From Solanum dulcamara (taxonomy: Eukaryota; Streptophyta; Magnoliopsida; Solanales; Solanaceae): a DNA stretch of 64,000 nt. The position numbers and the translations under genes were made by a program. Below, one piece after another: positions 10,422 through 21,865 of this stretch. The notes beneath the pieces are model-generated. The model worked only from the letters and a program-made list of their open reading frames with translations, was not told where the DNA came from and ran no database searches. Positions within the stretch are counted from its first letter, which is position 1; the number at the start of each line of letters is the position of its first letter. Where the stretch lies: positions 61,983,523 to 62,047,522 of the forward strand of contig NC_077237.1 in assembly GCF_947179165.1 (NCBI RefSeq), given 5' to 3'.

Positions 10422-11055
10422 TATGCACCCCAAATAGTGATATAATTTTTATTTATAAGCTTGGGGTGATGCTTAGAACCTATTTTTGAGGTCAATTCTG
10501 GAATTTCAAATGTGGGTTTCACATTTTCTGTTTTAGACCACGAAATTGGTTTGTGTCTGAATTCGATAATTTTAGTGTCATAACAATTGTATTAACATTG
10601 TGATTTTATTGTTGATAGCGTACCATTATTTTAGTACTAGAGTTAGAGTGCGCGTGGTTGTTTTTCAAGTAGGCTACAATTTTCCCTCGTAAGACCAAAA
10701 ATGTTTAGGCAATTGTACAATGATTTATGTAAGTTTGAAGGGGTTTAGATGTCTATCTTTTGCTTTTTGAGACATCAAGTGTTTCCGTGGTCCACTTTTG
10801 GGGCTTGTACTTTTTTACTAGCAGCTCTGTATAGGTGAATTTCAGGTTCTGGGAGGGATTCTTTTTGATTTATATACATTTAGTTTCTTCCACCCGTTCA
10901 TGTATGCTCCTATCATTTTTCTTACTGTTTTAGATTAGGTTGCTAGTCATCTACCCTAACATCCCGTTAATTATAGTTTTAGGATGTGGATCGGCTTGCC
11001 TACTAGTGAGTTATAGTAGGCGCCATCATGACCTGGGAAATCATGTCGTGACAAG

Positions 11056-11068
11056 TTTATATCATAGC
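11056..11068 (+). promoter_or_regulatory. Primer-binding site of element B (decayed)
   Basis: TTATATCATAGCC lies four bases after the GTGACA end of B's 5' LTR. Compared with the initiator-Met site TTGGTATCAGAGC it has several changes, but position and core make the assignment good. Confidence 0.7.
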
Positions 11069-11250
11069 CAAGTTCACCAATCTCACTTGTACATAGATAA
11101 TGTATAGTAGAGTCCTATGGATCAGCAAGGAGATGTCTGTGACTTATCCTTGGGAGGCTACTAGAGGTCTTTAGGAACGTGTCTTTTTTGTATCGCTGTC
11201 GTGCAGTGTGTGTCTTGCTGGTTTTTGGAAATTTCACTTGTTCCACTCTT

Positions 11251-11913
11251 TTACATGATGGCTCACACTAGCACTGAAGGTAGAGGCTGACCACGAGGTC
11301 ATGCCAGGGCTACAAAACCTGCCTGAGACTGAGAGAAGACTTCAGAGCCAAATGTGGAGCCACCCGTAGCTCCAGTACATTAGCAGCCAGAGGGCCCGAG
11401 ACAAATATAGCCACTGCTCAAGCCAATATCAGCTCCGAACTTATAAGCGATGCTCACCCAGATTTTTTCTATCATTAGGGACATATTGCAGGCCCCAGCT
11501 CTAGCCGCCCCAGTATCGCAGGACCAGCCTGCACTAGTGACACCAATTTTTAGCAACCACCAGAACCAGCTGCTCAGCCTGATAATTTAAAGGGCGTCAT
11601 GTCACTCTGGGAACAGAAAATGCTCGAGGTTCTCCTTAGACTATCACCACCGAGATTTTCTGGGGTTGTGTGTGAAGATGCCCACAAGTTTCTACTCACT
11701 TGTCACAAAAGGCTATATTATTTAGGTTTAGTAGAGTCGAGAGGAGCTGACTTTACTGCTTACCAGCTAAACGATCTTGCTCGGCAATGGTGGTGTACAT
11801 ACTTGGAAACTAGGGCAGTAGGGTTTCCATTGGTCACATGGGCTGCATTTTTGGAGGCCTTCTTGGCCCGGTTTATCCGTAGGAGCATTAGACATCAGCT
11901 TTAGGATTAATTA
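11251..11913 (+). pseudogene. gag: gag, 5' part (element B)
   Basis: The frame opens near 11251-11254 (ATGATGGCTCACACTAGC), with a stop twelve codons in. The clean open stretch 11599-11904 contains the Retrotrans_gag core: FLLTCHKRLYYLGLVES, then QLNDLARQWWCTYLETR, then AFLEAFLARFI. This is the family pattern of a hydrophobic helix, ARxWW, and F..RFI. Gag forms the particle shell. The frame is cut at 11913 by the solo LTR inserted with TSD AATTA and resumes at 15312. Confidence 0.8.
11909..11913. repeat. Left target-site duplication of the solo LTR (AATTA)
   Basis: AATTA lies directly before TGTTATACCC and is repeated at 15307-15311 directly after GTGACA. Confidence 0.88.
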
Positions 11914-12253
11914 TGTTATACCCTGTACCTTTATGCTTCGGAACGTCTTCTTAAGCTTCTTGAAAGATGTCCCGTGACCCAGATTATCTATAATATGATT
12001 AAATAACTCTAAGGAAGGGAGGACGTGACGCCCCTTAAGAGTGAAGGTTGGAAATAGGTCTATAAGGATTTGAAACAAATTGGAGGCCAAAATAACAAGT
12101 CGTAGGACTCGACTTACTTACGTAAGCTACCAACTTGGATGAATTACATAAGTAAGCCAATGGAGTACATGTTGAGCTTACGTAGCAAGGATTACATGGG
12201 CTCCTAAAGTAAGATGAGATTACGAACCCACGAGAGAGGCGGAAGGAGGCGTA

Positions 12254-12345
12254 GCACCTACTCGGAAGCAAGCAGGTGATGCACCTACTTTGACTAAGTA
12301 GGTGATGCACCTACTTCGACCAAGTAGGTGACACACCTACTTGAG
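12254..12345 (+). repeat. AAGTAGGTG inverted-repeat array in the solo LTR
   Basis: This is the longest version of the cluster in the window. CACCTACTT and AAGTAGGTG alternate about seven times with 2-7 base spacers (for example AAGTAGGTGATGCACCTACTT), so it can fold into several alternative hairpins. Confidence 0.75.
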
Positions 12346-14329
12346 GTGGGTCCCACACCTCCACATGGCAGCCTTGGAGGCTAGGTATGGATTCGTGGCC
12401 CAATAAGGGCTTGACACGTGTCACCCTTAGGGGATGACACATGGAACTTCCTAAGGAACCATATATATGTATGCTAATGGCTCTTAAGTCATTATTTATC
12501 CAAAATCAGCCCAAAACATGGAGAGAAAAACGTGGAGAAGAAGAAGGGAAGGAGGCAGCCGTGGTTTAGAAGAATTATAGGTGAGTTCTTCAATTTTCCT
12601 CCGTGAATTAATTATCTACAATGTTTTTCAACCATGTGGGGGTGTATACATGTGTATTAGGATGCCTACGGAACCATGGTTGCAGTTTACACTTGGAAAG
12701 AAATAAGGGAAAGTTGAAGGAGAAAATGTTAAGAACTAATTAACCAACCCGTTTTTGGAGGGGACAGTGGTTAGTAATATTGGTATAACCTCTTGTGTAT
12801 AGCTTCGTTTCGGGTGATTCAATATGTTTTGGAAAGGTATTTCATGGGTATATAACTTTCATTTAAACTCCAAAATCCAGTTTTACTTGTATCAGCTCGA
12901 AAAACGGTGATGAAGTGTAGAGAAGGTACTGCCCAGATTTGGTTTTGGAAATTCTACACGGGCAGCTGTGAGTATTTTGGTCATATATTTCGGTACAAAA
13001 TTGCTGTAGGGATAATTAAATTTTTTTTGCGACCTTGATACCCATTTCTATAACTTTTATTAAGGCCACAAATCCTATTTTCCTCAATTACCCCTCCGAA
13101 ACTAAGCGACAATATAAGGCAGTGGGCTGTCCAGATTTCGCGTTTTGATAGTTTTGGCGAGTTTGACAAGTTTAACGTAAGGTAAGGCCTTTCCTTTTAA
13201 ATTTTAGTTTATGGTATTGTTATATGGTGTATTACACCCCTTGTATGCTGCTGAAAGTTTAAGAATGTCGTAGAAATGCTCGACGTTCGAAATAAACTAA
13301 ATTGGAATTGCTATAGTTAAATTATCGTCGAAGGATAGTGTTGTCCGTGTGAGGTGCTGCTGCAGGGGTGTGATGTGTTGTTTCAGGGCCTAAATATGTT
13401 CTAATTTGGGTTAGGGTGCTGCTGGTTGAATCCACATGACCCCTCATTGCGTATAATGAAAGGCATTACAAAATAAAGGCTAGACGCCCTATTGTGCTAT
13501 CGTATTTTTGAATAAGTCGTTTGGAGTTTATGTTGTATATTATTGGTGTGAATTGCTGCAGGTTGTTGTTGTTGGTTGTCTGTAGGTATTAGGTACCTAA
13601 TTGGAAATTTGGATAGGGCACATTATAGGGGAGGCGCTTCCCAATTTTCGTCAACGCCTTAGCGAATAACAAAACTAGTCGGGGAAACGACTAAGGAAAT
13701 AGATTCCATTAATACTAAGATGTAACCTAGGGTGATGGAAAGTAAAAGGGGTTGATATTCATACTACTTTCGTGTTTAATAGGTTCAAAGGACGGTGAGG
13801 CAAGCAGGATAAGGAATAATTCAGACAAGGTATGTGAAACTTTGTTTTAGCATATTTTTGGAATAAGTATGTAGAGCCTACTCTTTCTCTTCTTTTGGCA
13901 TGTCTTCAGGTTAAGTAATGAATAGTGTGAGCTTGAGGGTAAATCTACTCATAGATGCCAAGCATAATTCACGTCCCTTATTTACTTCTTGATGAAAGCA
14001 CTCCTACAGTAATTGAACTAAGGCTTCTCAAGCTTCCTTACGTTAGGAAGTGATGGGTAGGTAAAACTATCCTTCCTTTCTCTTGAGACATATTTGGCAT
14101 GGGAATGAGGTTATGATGCCATGGTTGTTCACCGAGCCCCATGATGGGCCGAGTACGAAATGTGACTATGATGACCACATAAAGGAAAGTACAGACTGTG
14201 TAGAGTTCATTCTCTTTCTTCTTTTGGCATACCTTAGCTATAAGTTAAACATGATACGATCTCTGAGGTAATGATATAGCTTGCATATAGTTACTTACTA
14301 CTCTGCTTGTGCATATGGTTTACATATCT

Positions 14330-14600
14330 TTACCGAGTCCCATAGAGGGCCGGGTACGACCGAAGTCCCAAAAGGGGTCGGGTACGATATAAGATGATAT
14401 AAATATTCACCAAGTCCCAAAAAGGGTCGGGTATGACTGAGCCCCACCAAGGGCCGGGTATGCTATGTAAATGCAATGATAAGACGAAATGATTGCAGAC
14501 CGAGTCTCATTAAAGGGCCGGTTATGGTATATTTATGTATATGATGACATAAAGATAAAATTGTAACACCGAGTCCCATAACAGGCTAGGTGTGGAATAT
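14330..14600 (+). repeat. GAGTCCC..GGGCCGGG subrepeat array, solo LTR
   Basis: About five units of CCGAGTCCCA, AT-rich loop, GGGCCGGGTA occur with shorter spacing at the start (about 30 bp) than in element A. This shows that the copy number and period vary between subfamilies. Confidence 0.7.
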
Positions 14601-15306
14601 CATACTGAGTTACATGACCTCATTTTAGAAGGTGCAGGTAATATGATTTATTAATAGTTGTACTTGTTCTCTGCATCCCCGTGTCAACTATACTTTCCTT
14701 GTGGTATTTTATGCTTTACATACTCAGTACAAATATCGTACTGACCCCCCTTCTTGGGGGGATGCATTCATGCCCGCAGGTACAGATGCGCGCTTTGAGG
14801 ATCCGCAAGCCTAGGGTTCCACCTAGCAAGTTCGGGAAAAGCTCCATTGTGTCGGAGCCTATCTTTTGGGTACTAAACCTCTGTTGTATGTTTTCATTTA
14901 TTCAGGGGTATGGCGGGGGCCCTTTCCCGCCATATGTTATCATTCCTATTCTTAGAGGTCTGTAGACATATGTGTGTGGGTTGTTTAGGAGTTTATTTCT
15001 GTTATGCCTGTGCGATATGTTGTAAAAGCTATTATGTTGTGGTAGCCTTATCGACTGGCTTTCCCTTTCATGACATGATGCAAATGAAAGAGGCCACATG
15101 TGTGTATGAATATTTTATCACCCACTGGGTTCATGTGTTTGGTTCCTATATCTAGGAGGCTATATGAACATGAAAAAGTTTGAACCCATTAAGGTTTTTA
15201 TGAGCAGTATCACGTTATACTTAGTCCAATTTGACTGTAGTCGACAGTTACGTAAACGGGGTCCAGGTCAGACCCTAGTCGCAACCCACGGGGTTAGGTT
15301 GTGACA

Positions 15307-15311
15307 AATTA
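15307..15311. repeat. Right target-site duplication of the solo LTR (AATTA)
   Basis: This is an exact copy of 11909-11913. B's gag reading resumes directly after it. Confidence 0.88.
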
Positions 15312-15800
15312 TCTCAGTTGGAGCACGCTTCATGATAGTATCAGAGTATGATGAGAGAGTTCGGTGCTTCATCAGGGGATTGATGCTCCAACTATGGATC
15401 GAGACTTAGTCTTTAGTCTCAGTGGGCTGCTCATTTATGGAGGTGGTAGACCATGCCTGAACGCTTGAGCAGCTCCATCGCGAGGCCCAATATGGAAAAG
15501 ACAAGAGAGCTAGGCAGGATGATAGCTATGATGGGTGCCATTTTACACCTTGGTATTTCTATGATACATCTCGCCCAATATTTCAATTGGGTCAGTCCAT
15601 CCATGCCTTATAGGCTTCTCTTTAGACTTCAGAGGGTTATCAACACTGTCAGATTGGTTCTAGAGCTGGTTTGAGGTAGGGCCAAGGTGGTTTAGAGATG
15701 GTTTCTTTAGGTTGGGATGGCCGACCTCTATCTTTAACCGACATACACACGGGTGCCATGAGTGTGGGAAGTTAGACCATTGGTACCGTGAGATCCCTCA
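15312..15800 (+). pseudogene. gag: gag, 3' part with zinc-knuckle remnant (element B)
   Basis: After the solo LTR the gag reading continues with several stops and frame changes. ORF 15453-15674 covers the basic linker. At 15754-15798 the codons give CHECGKLDHWYREIP, a CX2CX4HX4C zinc knuckle whose last cysteine has become isoleucine. Zinc knuckles bind the genomic RNA, so this copy would be impaired even without the stops. Confidence 0.7.
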
Positions 15801-15899
15801 GTGTAGGCTAGCCTTACTAACTCCATAGAAGGGTAGACCCACACCAACGCCAACACCTCTAGTTAGAAGAGGATGCTAGGGTTAAGACTGCAAGGGTGG

Positions 15900-16340
15900 T
15901 CACCAGGGTGCATGGGGAGGTCCCTAGGAAGGTATTTCAGGCGGCAGAGCCGATACGTAGGGTAGAAGAGCCCAGCCAGAGTAGAGGTGGAGGCCTCGGA
16001 TGATGTGATCATATGTACAGTTTTATTATGCCATTAGCCCACATCCACTTTATTTGATCCAGGCTCCACATATTCTTATATATCTATTTATTGTGCCCAT
16101 TGCTTGATTATGAGCCTAGATCCATTAGTTGAGCCATTGCATGTTTTAAGCCCGGTAGGTGATTCTTTAGTAGTGGATCAGGTCTTTATATCCTGTATGG
16201 TGACTATTCAGGGGCGTGACACTAGAGTTGATCTCATTTTACTCTATATAGTGAATTGTGATTTGATTCTGGGCATGGACTATCATCCCCTCACCATGCG
16301 GTCTTGGATTTTTATGCCAAGACCATTACCTTAGCCATGC
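15900..16340 (+). pseudogene. Aspartic protease remnant (element B)
   Basis: GATCCAGGCTCC at 16056 encodes DPGS in the context DPGSTYSYIS, the retrotransposon form of the D-[ST]-G active-site loop. Downstream, the 76-codon open stretch 16104-16334 has VGDSLVVDQVF, TRVDLILL and CDLILGMDY, the flap and C-terminal hydrophobic motifs (ILGMDW in relatives). Frame breaks separate it from gag and RT. In life it would cleave the Gag-Pol polyprotein. Confidence 0.72.
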
Positions 16341-16479
16341 CTGGTATATTGGTGGTGGTGTGGTAGGGATCTTGTAGTCACACATCATTTCGGGTGATAT
16401 TTTTTGTTCGGGAGCGGAGGTTAGTGTCTAGTGGGTGTTTTGTATACTTGGCTTATGTAAGAGCTGTGAGTAGGAAGGT

Positions 16480-16832
16480 CCCTCTAGTTTATTCAATGTG
16501 TATAGTCTGAGAGTTTGCAGATGTGTTTCTTGTCGATCTGTCTGGCCTCCCTCCTGATCATAATATTGACTTTGCTATTGATGTAGGGCCAGGTAATCAT
16601 CCTATTTCCATCCTAGTATACTATATGGACCCCGCAGATATCAAGGAACTGAGTGTTCAGCTTTAGGATCTGTTGGATAAGGGATTCATTTGGCCTAGTA
16701 TATCACCTTGTGGTGTACCTGTCCTCTTTTTTAAGAAGAAGGATGGTACTATATGGATATTCATCGATTATAGGCAGTTGAACAAGCTGACGGTGAAGAA
16801 CCATTACCCTATACCTAGGATTGATGATCCTA
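16480..16832 (+). pseudogene. Reverse transcriptase, N-terminal part only (element B)
   Basis: The reading EFADVF..DLSGLPPD matches the start of Ty3/Gypsy RT. The open stretch from 16673 continues [36 protein letters not shown] and YPIPRIDD. It ends at 16832, before the palm domain, where TGTTGGTTCATAAATC begins an unrelated sequence. The catalytic FIDD motif is therefore absent. Confidence 0.8.
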
Positions 16833-17985
16833 TGTTGGTTCATAAATCAGCTAACCTACTAAGGTCGGCTAACTCATTCCTAATACAAAAGGTGCTATCT
16901 AATAACTAGAAAAGAAATAAACCTATGAGAGGACTCCTCTCGATACACTTAGACTAAGAAAAACGTAAATGATGGAGACTCTCCCCTTCCATGTGAGTAC
17001 AATAAAGTAACCTACACTAGTTCTATTCAAGTAAGCTACATATCATACATAGCTAAAATGAAGAAGGGCAAGTATACGAAACTTCTATTTCGCATAGGTC
17101 GGGGAAAGTTATTTTTATCTTTGTCTTTCTTAATCTTGTAATACTGAGGTTGTCAAGTTGTGGAAGAAAATTATCCCTACAGACTTGCAGCTGCTATATC
17201 AAGGGGCTGTGAGTGCTCCTCTTGTTGAAGAGTGAATTCTGAAGAAGTTTATGACCAAAAGATGGCCTACCTGCAGCTTCAGTTCCTGTCCTAATGTAGC
17301 TAAGCAGCTATGGATGTTATTGGTGTTGCCGCCTGTTGGTGTTGCCTGTATCTTCTTGTGTTGTAGCCCATCTACCTACAGCTTCATCTTCAAAGTCTGT
17401 AACTTCAGGTTCAGCTGTGGGCTGAGTTGTTGTTTAGTGTTGCATTTCTGCAGTGTATATGAAATTGTTGTAGTTTTGAACTTATTGCAACCACTCTTCT
17501 TGTTGTTGTTGGTTCTTGGATGTTGTATAATGAGCGTTGTACTCATTCTTGCACCTCCAAGGCAAACTCCAAGCTGTCAAAAGTTACACTATGCCACTGC
17601 GATACCAAGAAGCAATTATGGATGGTGTGGTGCATGTTTGGCTTGTTGTTGCATTCTGTAGGTTGTTGTAGGTGTTGATATTGAAGATCCTGTTCTTGGA
17701 AGCTGCTGCTGTGTAGAGTACCTGCACAATTAAACAAACAAGAGGATAATTCCAATTGCTGGTTCAAGTGTTGTAGCTCTGCATCAATCTTGCATCTCCA
17801 AGGCCTGCTCCAAGTTGTAAACTGATGCACCACGCTACTGCTGCTCCAAGGGCACAATGAATTACTGATCTCAGCTAACAGCAATGCAACCTTATACCTA
17901 CAGACAAAAAGCAAAGCAGACACCACTACTCTAGCTCTTACATCTAAATGTAAGTTGGTTGTTCTATGAAAGTAATAAACAAGGG
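16833..17985. mobile_element. Unclassified ~1.15 kb insert between elements B and C
   Basis: It begins TGTTGG exactly where B's RT stops, and a plausible CA end lies at 17971-17972 (AATAAACA), as in a Copia-type or small solo LTR; no matching target duplication is visible. It holds a two-fold imperfect repeat (CTTGCACCTCCAAGGCAAAC near 17549 and CTTGCATCTCCAAGGCCTGC near 17789) and many TTGTTG/CTGCAGC words. The open frames 17251-17661 (+) and 17543-17926 (-) resemble no domain I recognise and look like chance openings. Confidence 0.4.
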
Positions 17986-18059
17986 AGACTCCCCCCTTTG
18001 CTGAACCTCATTACTCCTTTCATGGGAGATACTTTCAAAAATAACCATTCGCCCACTTG

Positions 18060-18560
18060 AAATTCCAAAGGTCAGCATAGCCAGTAATAAAATCCATGTT
18101 AATCGCTTCCTATTTCTAAGCTAGAATCTCCATCTTCTTTAGTAGCCCACCCGGTTTTTGATGTTCAACTATAACTAGCTGGCAGTTCAGGCATTGGGCC
18201 ACGAACTCTGCTATATCTCTTTTCATACCATCCTACCAATATAAACATTTGAGGTCATGATATATCTTGGTTGACCTCGGATGAATAGAATAACGGGCAT
18301 GATGTGCCTCTCCCTGTAATTGCTGTCGCAAACCTGCAACTTCCGATACACAGACTATGCCTTGATATCGTTGTATCTCACCCGCCGTGAATTCAAATAG
18401 AGTCTTTCCCTTTTGGAGAGTTTCATCCCTATACTATGTTAGAATAGGGTCTTGGTATTGATATCATTTTACTTTCTCTATGATCGAGAATTCAGCAATT
18501 CCTCAAACAAAAATGCCATCATCACCCGAATTATCTAAGTAGACTCCCAGATTGGCGAGT
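18060..18560 (-). pseudogene. Integrase remnant with core deletion (element C)
   Basis: On the minus strand, the zinc-binding H2C2 domain reads YSIHPRSTKIYHDL, then YWWDGMKRDIAEFVAQC and NCQ. The start of the catalytic core follows (AINMDFITG, with the first Asp kept). Near 18080 it jumps directly to the C-terminal part (KVSPMKGVMRF in relatives, here broken by stops). About 130 residues carrying the second Asp and the Glu of the DDE triad are gone. Confidence 0.7.
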
Positions 18561-19057
18561 TGACAAATGTCACGAGTTATCTCTTTCCATTTTGGTCGTA
18601 TATCTGCCAGGCTACCTATTGATTTATGGCTGAGTGCATCCGCCACCATATTTACCTTCCCTGGGTGATATAAAATGTCAACATCATAGTCCTTCAATAA
18701 CTCCAACCACCTTCTCTGCCTTAGATTTAGCTTTTTCTGCTTAAAAATATACTGGAGGCTTTTATGGTCCATATAAATATCAACATATACACCATACACG
18801 TAGTGTCTCTATATTTTTAAGGTATGGATCACCGCTGCTAATTCTAGATCATGTGTTGGATAATTCTTATCATGCTTCCTAAGCTGTTGGGAGGCATAAG
18901 CTATAACTCTGCCATTCTACATCAGAACACATCCTAGCCCAATACCGAAGGCATCATAATAGATAACATAGCCATTTGGTCCATCAAGGAGAGTTAGAAC
19001 AGGAGTTGTAGTCAATTTTTCTTTTAACAACTGAAAGCTCCATTCATAGGCATCAGT
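18503..19057 (-). pseudogene. RNase H remnant (element C)
   Basis: Minus-strand reading gives DHKSLQYIFKQKKLNLRQRR, then WLELLKDYDVDILYHPGK and ADALSHKS in the open stretch 18799-18503. These are the C-terminal signature of Ty3/Gypsy RNase H, followed by the tether to integrase. The N-terminal half (18800-19057) is broken by frame changes. The enzyme would degrade RNA in the RNA-DNA hybrid. Confidence 0.75.
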
Positions 19058-19870
19058 TCATTGGAACTTACCTACTTTTTGAGTCACTCTTGTGAAAGGC
19101 GCCGAAATGGAAGCAAACGTTTCCACGAACCTTCTTTTGTACCCTGCTAACCCCAAGAAGCTACGTACCTCTATAGGGGTTGTAGGTCTTGGCCAAGCCT
19201 TAACGGCCTCAATCTTCTGCGTATCTACACGAATATCGTCAGTCCCAATAATATATCCCATAAAAGCCACTGAAGTTAACCAAAATTCACATTTAGAGAA
19301 CTTAGCATATAATTTCTGGTGTTGGAGTACCCCTAGTGCCACCCGCAAATGATCTGCGTGTTCCTTCTTTGATCGTGAATAAACCAGAATATCATCAATA
19401 AATACAATCACGAACAAATCTAGAAATAGTTTGAACACTCGGTTCATCAGATCCATAAACACTGCTGGGGCATTTGTCAGCCCAAAAGATATCACTTTGA
19501 AATCATAATGCCCGTATCGGTTCTGGATGCAGTCTTTAGGATATCTGCCTCTCTTACCCGCACCTGATGATAGCCTGACCATAGGTCTATCTTCGAAAAG
19601 CATTGAGCACCCTGCAACTGGTCAAACAAACCATCAATCTTGGGGAGGGGATATCTATTTTTAATTATTACCTTGTTTAGCTGCCTATAGTCGATGCACA
19701 TTCACAACGACCCGTCTTTCTTCTTCACAAATAGTACCGGTGCTCCCCACGGTGATGTGCTGGGCCTAATGAAGCCCTTTTCTAATAAGTCTTTCAGCTG
19801 CTCCTTTAACTCTTTTAACTCTGCGGGCGCCATTCCATATGGAGGGATAGAAATAGGCTAAGTATCTGGT
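19058..19870 (-). pseudogene. Reverse transcriptase, broken (element C)
   Basis: Minus-strand reading starts near 19850 ([13 protein letters not shown]), passes a CGA-to-TGA stop before [10 protein letters not shown] (19701), then [20 protein letters not shown] frameshift near 19535 moves to the 19603-19058 frame with [27 protein letters not shown] (catalytic FIDD codons at 19402-19391) and the connection [13 protein letters not shown]. The palm motif is intact in sequence, but the frame is not. The best coding match in the window to Tekay-type RT. Confidence 0.85.
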
Positions 19871-20120
19871 AGCACATCGATAGTGAACTGTATCTCCCGT
19901 TCAGGAGGAAGAACTGGGAGTTCATCTGGGAACACATCTGGATATTCATTGACTATGGACAACGATTGAAGAGTTGGCACCTCTGCTTCTAGATCATGCA
20001 CGCGGACTAAATGATAAATATACCCCTCCCGATCATTATCCTTGCCTTAAGGTATGAAATAAATATACCCTTCGACGATGCTATGTCCCCCAACCATTCG
20101 ATAATTGGTTCATCAGGGAA

Positions 20121-20589
20121 CTAGAACCGAACCACTTTATTTCTAGAATCTACATTGGCACGATATGAAGCTAACCAATCCATACTCATAGTAACATGGA
20201 ACTCCACCATATCTAACTCTATCAAATGAGCCAAGGTATGATGACTATATACATTTACCGAGCAATTTCTATATACCTGCTTTACCATAATAGAGTCCCC
20301 TACTGGTGTAGCCACTTCGAAAGATTCTATTAACTCAGGCTTAATTCCAAGTCTACAAGCAACAAAAGGAGCTATATGACAAAGTAGATCCTAGATCCAT
20401 TAACATATATACGTCCCGAGAAAAGATCGATAATGTACCTGTGACCATATTTGGCGATGCCTCCTGGTGCTGTCTACTGGCCAAAGCATATATACGGTTG
20501 GAAGGACTGCTAGAAATGGAAGCTCCACCACGGACTCTACCATGGCCTGCTGGTGTCTGCATACCCCACCCCATCGGGTGCATAGACAC
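20121..20589 (-). pseudogene. Aspartic protease remnant (element C)
   Basis: The 20589-20353 frame contains MVTGTLSIFSRDVYMLMDLG followed by STLSYS: the DxGS/T active-site loop with Leu in the second place, as in relatives. The second half lies in another frame (20315-20121): TPVGDSIMVKQVYRNC, LIELDMVEFHV and SMDWL, the usual flap and ILGMDWL region with Met-Ser changes. At least one frameshift separates the halves. Confidence 0.72.
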
Positions 20590-21865
20590 AGAAGAAGAAG
20601 AACCCGCAACTGACCCAGTTGGCTGAGCTGCACCACCTGGAGTAATTTTAAATAGAAATTCCCTCGAAATATAGCCTTGGCAGCCACAAGAAAAACAAAC
20701 ACCTGTAATCTAGCGACATTATCCAGAATGATGTTTATTATAATGGGTACACTAGGGCATCGATGGTCTTGACTATCGAGAACTTTGGTTCACGTGTGTA
20801 CCTGAATCTCTGGAGCTTTGACCAACCCTGAATACCCGGTGCTCTCAAATTTTCCACCTGGAACCTATAAAGGTGCACTCTGAGCAGGCTGGGAGGGATA
20901 TCTTCCAAACTACTAGAACCACCCGCTTCGAAATTCCCTCAGATAACCATCTGACCTAGCCCTCTTAGTCTAACTTCTATCCAACCCTCTATCGGGATGA
21001 CGCCTTCTATATCGCTCCTCTACCTCTTGGGCATATACTTGTACCTGGGCGATATCCATGCCGGGCTGAGAAGCCATGGCTATACAACTATCAACCAAAT
21101 AAAGGTCCAAGCCCATCACGTAATAGTGCACCCTATCTGCCATATCCGCTACCACTGTGGGGGCATACCTCACCAATTAGTCAAACTCGAGGCTATAGTC
21201 TCGAACATTCCTGCTGTTCTAATTCAATAGTAAGAATTTATCGACCCTAGCTCATCTCATTTCTGGAGGCGGAAAGTGGCTTACAAAGGCTTCTGTAATT
21301 CATCCCATTCAGTTGGAGAAGCACCCTCACCCCTCGATAATTCCCAAGACTGGTGCCAATTAGCAGCCACATCATGCAGCCGATATGAGGCCAATTCAAT
21401 TGACTCAGTCTCCAAAGCCCTAATGATTCATAGTGTATGCTGCATTTGTCGAATGAATTCATATGGATCCTCTACAGGTCTCAATCCATGAAATTCTCTA
21501 GGGTTAAATACTAGGAAATCATGAACCCTCAAACTATCTTATCTATTGGCATTATCTAGGCCATGCCTCTAAGCTTGTCCTGCCATCAGTCCAGTCAAAA
21601 ACTGCACTGTATCTCTCATAGCCCTATTTTTTGCCCTGTGCTGTGGGGCTGGAGGCTCTTGTACCAGAGGTTCAGGGTCTGCAGCTCCCGCTTCCCTAAC
21701 CTCCTTTAGAGGTGATGGCATATTAGAACTCGATGACTGAGGTACAACCCTTGGCATAGATTGGGCGTGACCCCTAGTAACTCTCGGGGTCTGACTGGTT
21801 TCCCCCGCTGCTTCCTTGCCCTTTTGGGCGATCATTACTATCCTTGGAGGCATTACTGCAAACAT
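20590..21865 (-). pseudogene. gag: gag (element C)
   Basis: The minus-strand start lies at 21865 or the second Met (MPPRIVMIAQKGKEA), typical of Tekay/Del gag. The N-terminal stretch runs to 21569 and is basic and Pro/Gln-rich. Further down, out-of-frame pieces give DPYEFIRQMQHTL, ASYRLHDVAANWHQSW and, at 21176-20970, YAPTVVADMADRVHYYVMGL, the retrotransposon Gag core. A CFSCGCQGYISREF zinc-knuckle remnant lies near 20700-20655 with its His and last Cys changed. Several stops and frameshifts occur. Confidence 0.78.

Larger units (their letters stand above)
11914..15306 (+). mobile_element. Solo LTR of the element-A superfamily inside B's gag
   Basis: One 3393 bp LTR starts TGTTATACCCTGTACCTTTATG, ends GGTTAGGTTGTGACA and is flanked by AATTA duplications; it has no interior. 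It shares the module order of A's LTRs: TTCTTAAGCTTCTT near the start, AAGTAGGTG cluster (12255-12345), G-box and TATA (12411-12475), leader with donor AGGTGAGT (12579-12586), GAGTCCC array (14330-14600) and a conserved end. It is clearly diverged from A, so it is a related subfamily. It was left by recombination between the two LTRs of a full insertion. Confidence 0.9.
521..16832 (+). mobile_element. Element B: degenerate Ty3/Gypsy retrotransposon, interrupted by element A and by a solo LTR
   Basis: B consists of a 5' LTR (521-1370 plus 10422-11052, about 1.5 kb once element A and one TSD copy are removed), a primer site, gag, protease and the start of reverse transcriptase. The LTR ends CATGTCGTGACA, and AGTTTATATCATAGCC follows, a decayed initiator-Met primer site. 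Element A sits in the LTR and a solo LTR sits in gag. The RT reading stops abruptly at 16832, where an unrelated sequence starting TGTTGG begins, so the 3' half and 3' LTR are missing. Lineage within Ty3/Gypsy is not certain, because neither integrase nor chromodomain survives. Confidence 0.75.

Noticed and set aside
17251..17926. 136-codon (+) and 127-codon (-) open frames in the unclassified insert
   Set aside because: They overlap in opposite directions, are rich in Cys/Leu or Gln/Ser from TTG/CAA-rich DNA, resemble no family I recognise, and have no supporting gene structure.
21247..21491. 71-codon frames on both strands over C's gag
   Set aside because: The gag motifs (EFIRQMQHTL, ASYRLHDVAANWHQSW) read in a different minus-strand frame; these are shadows.
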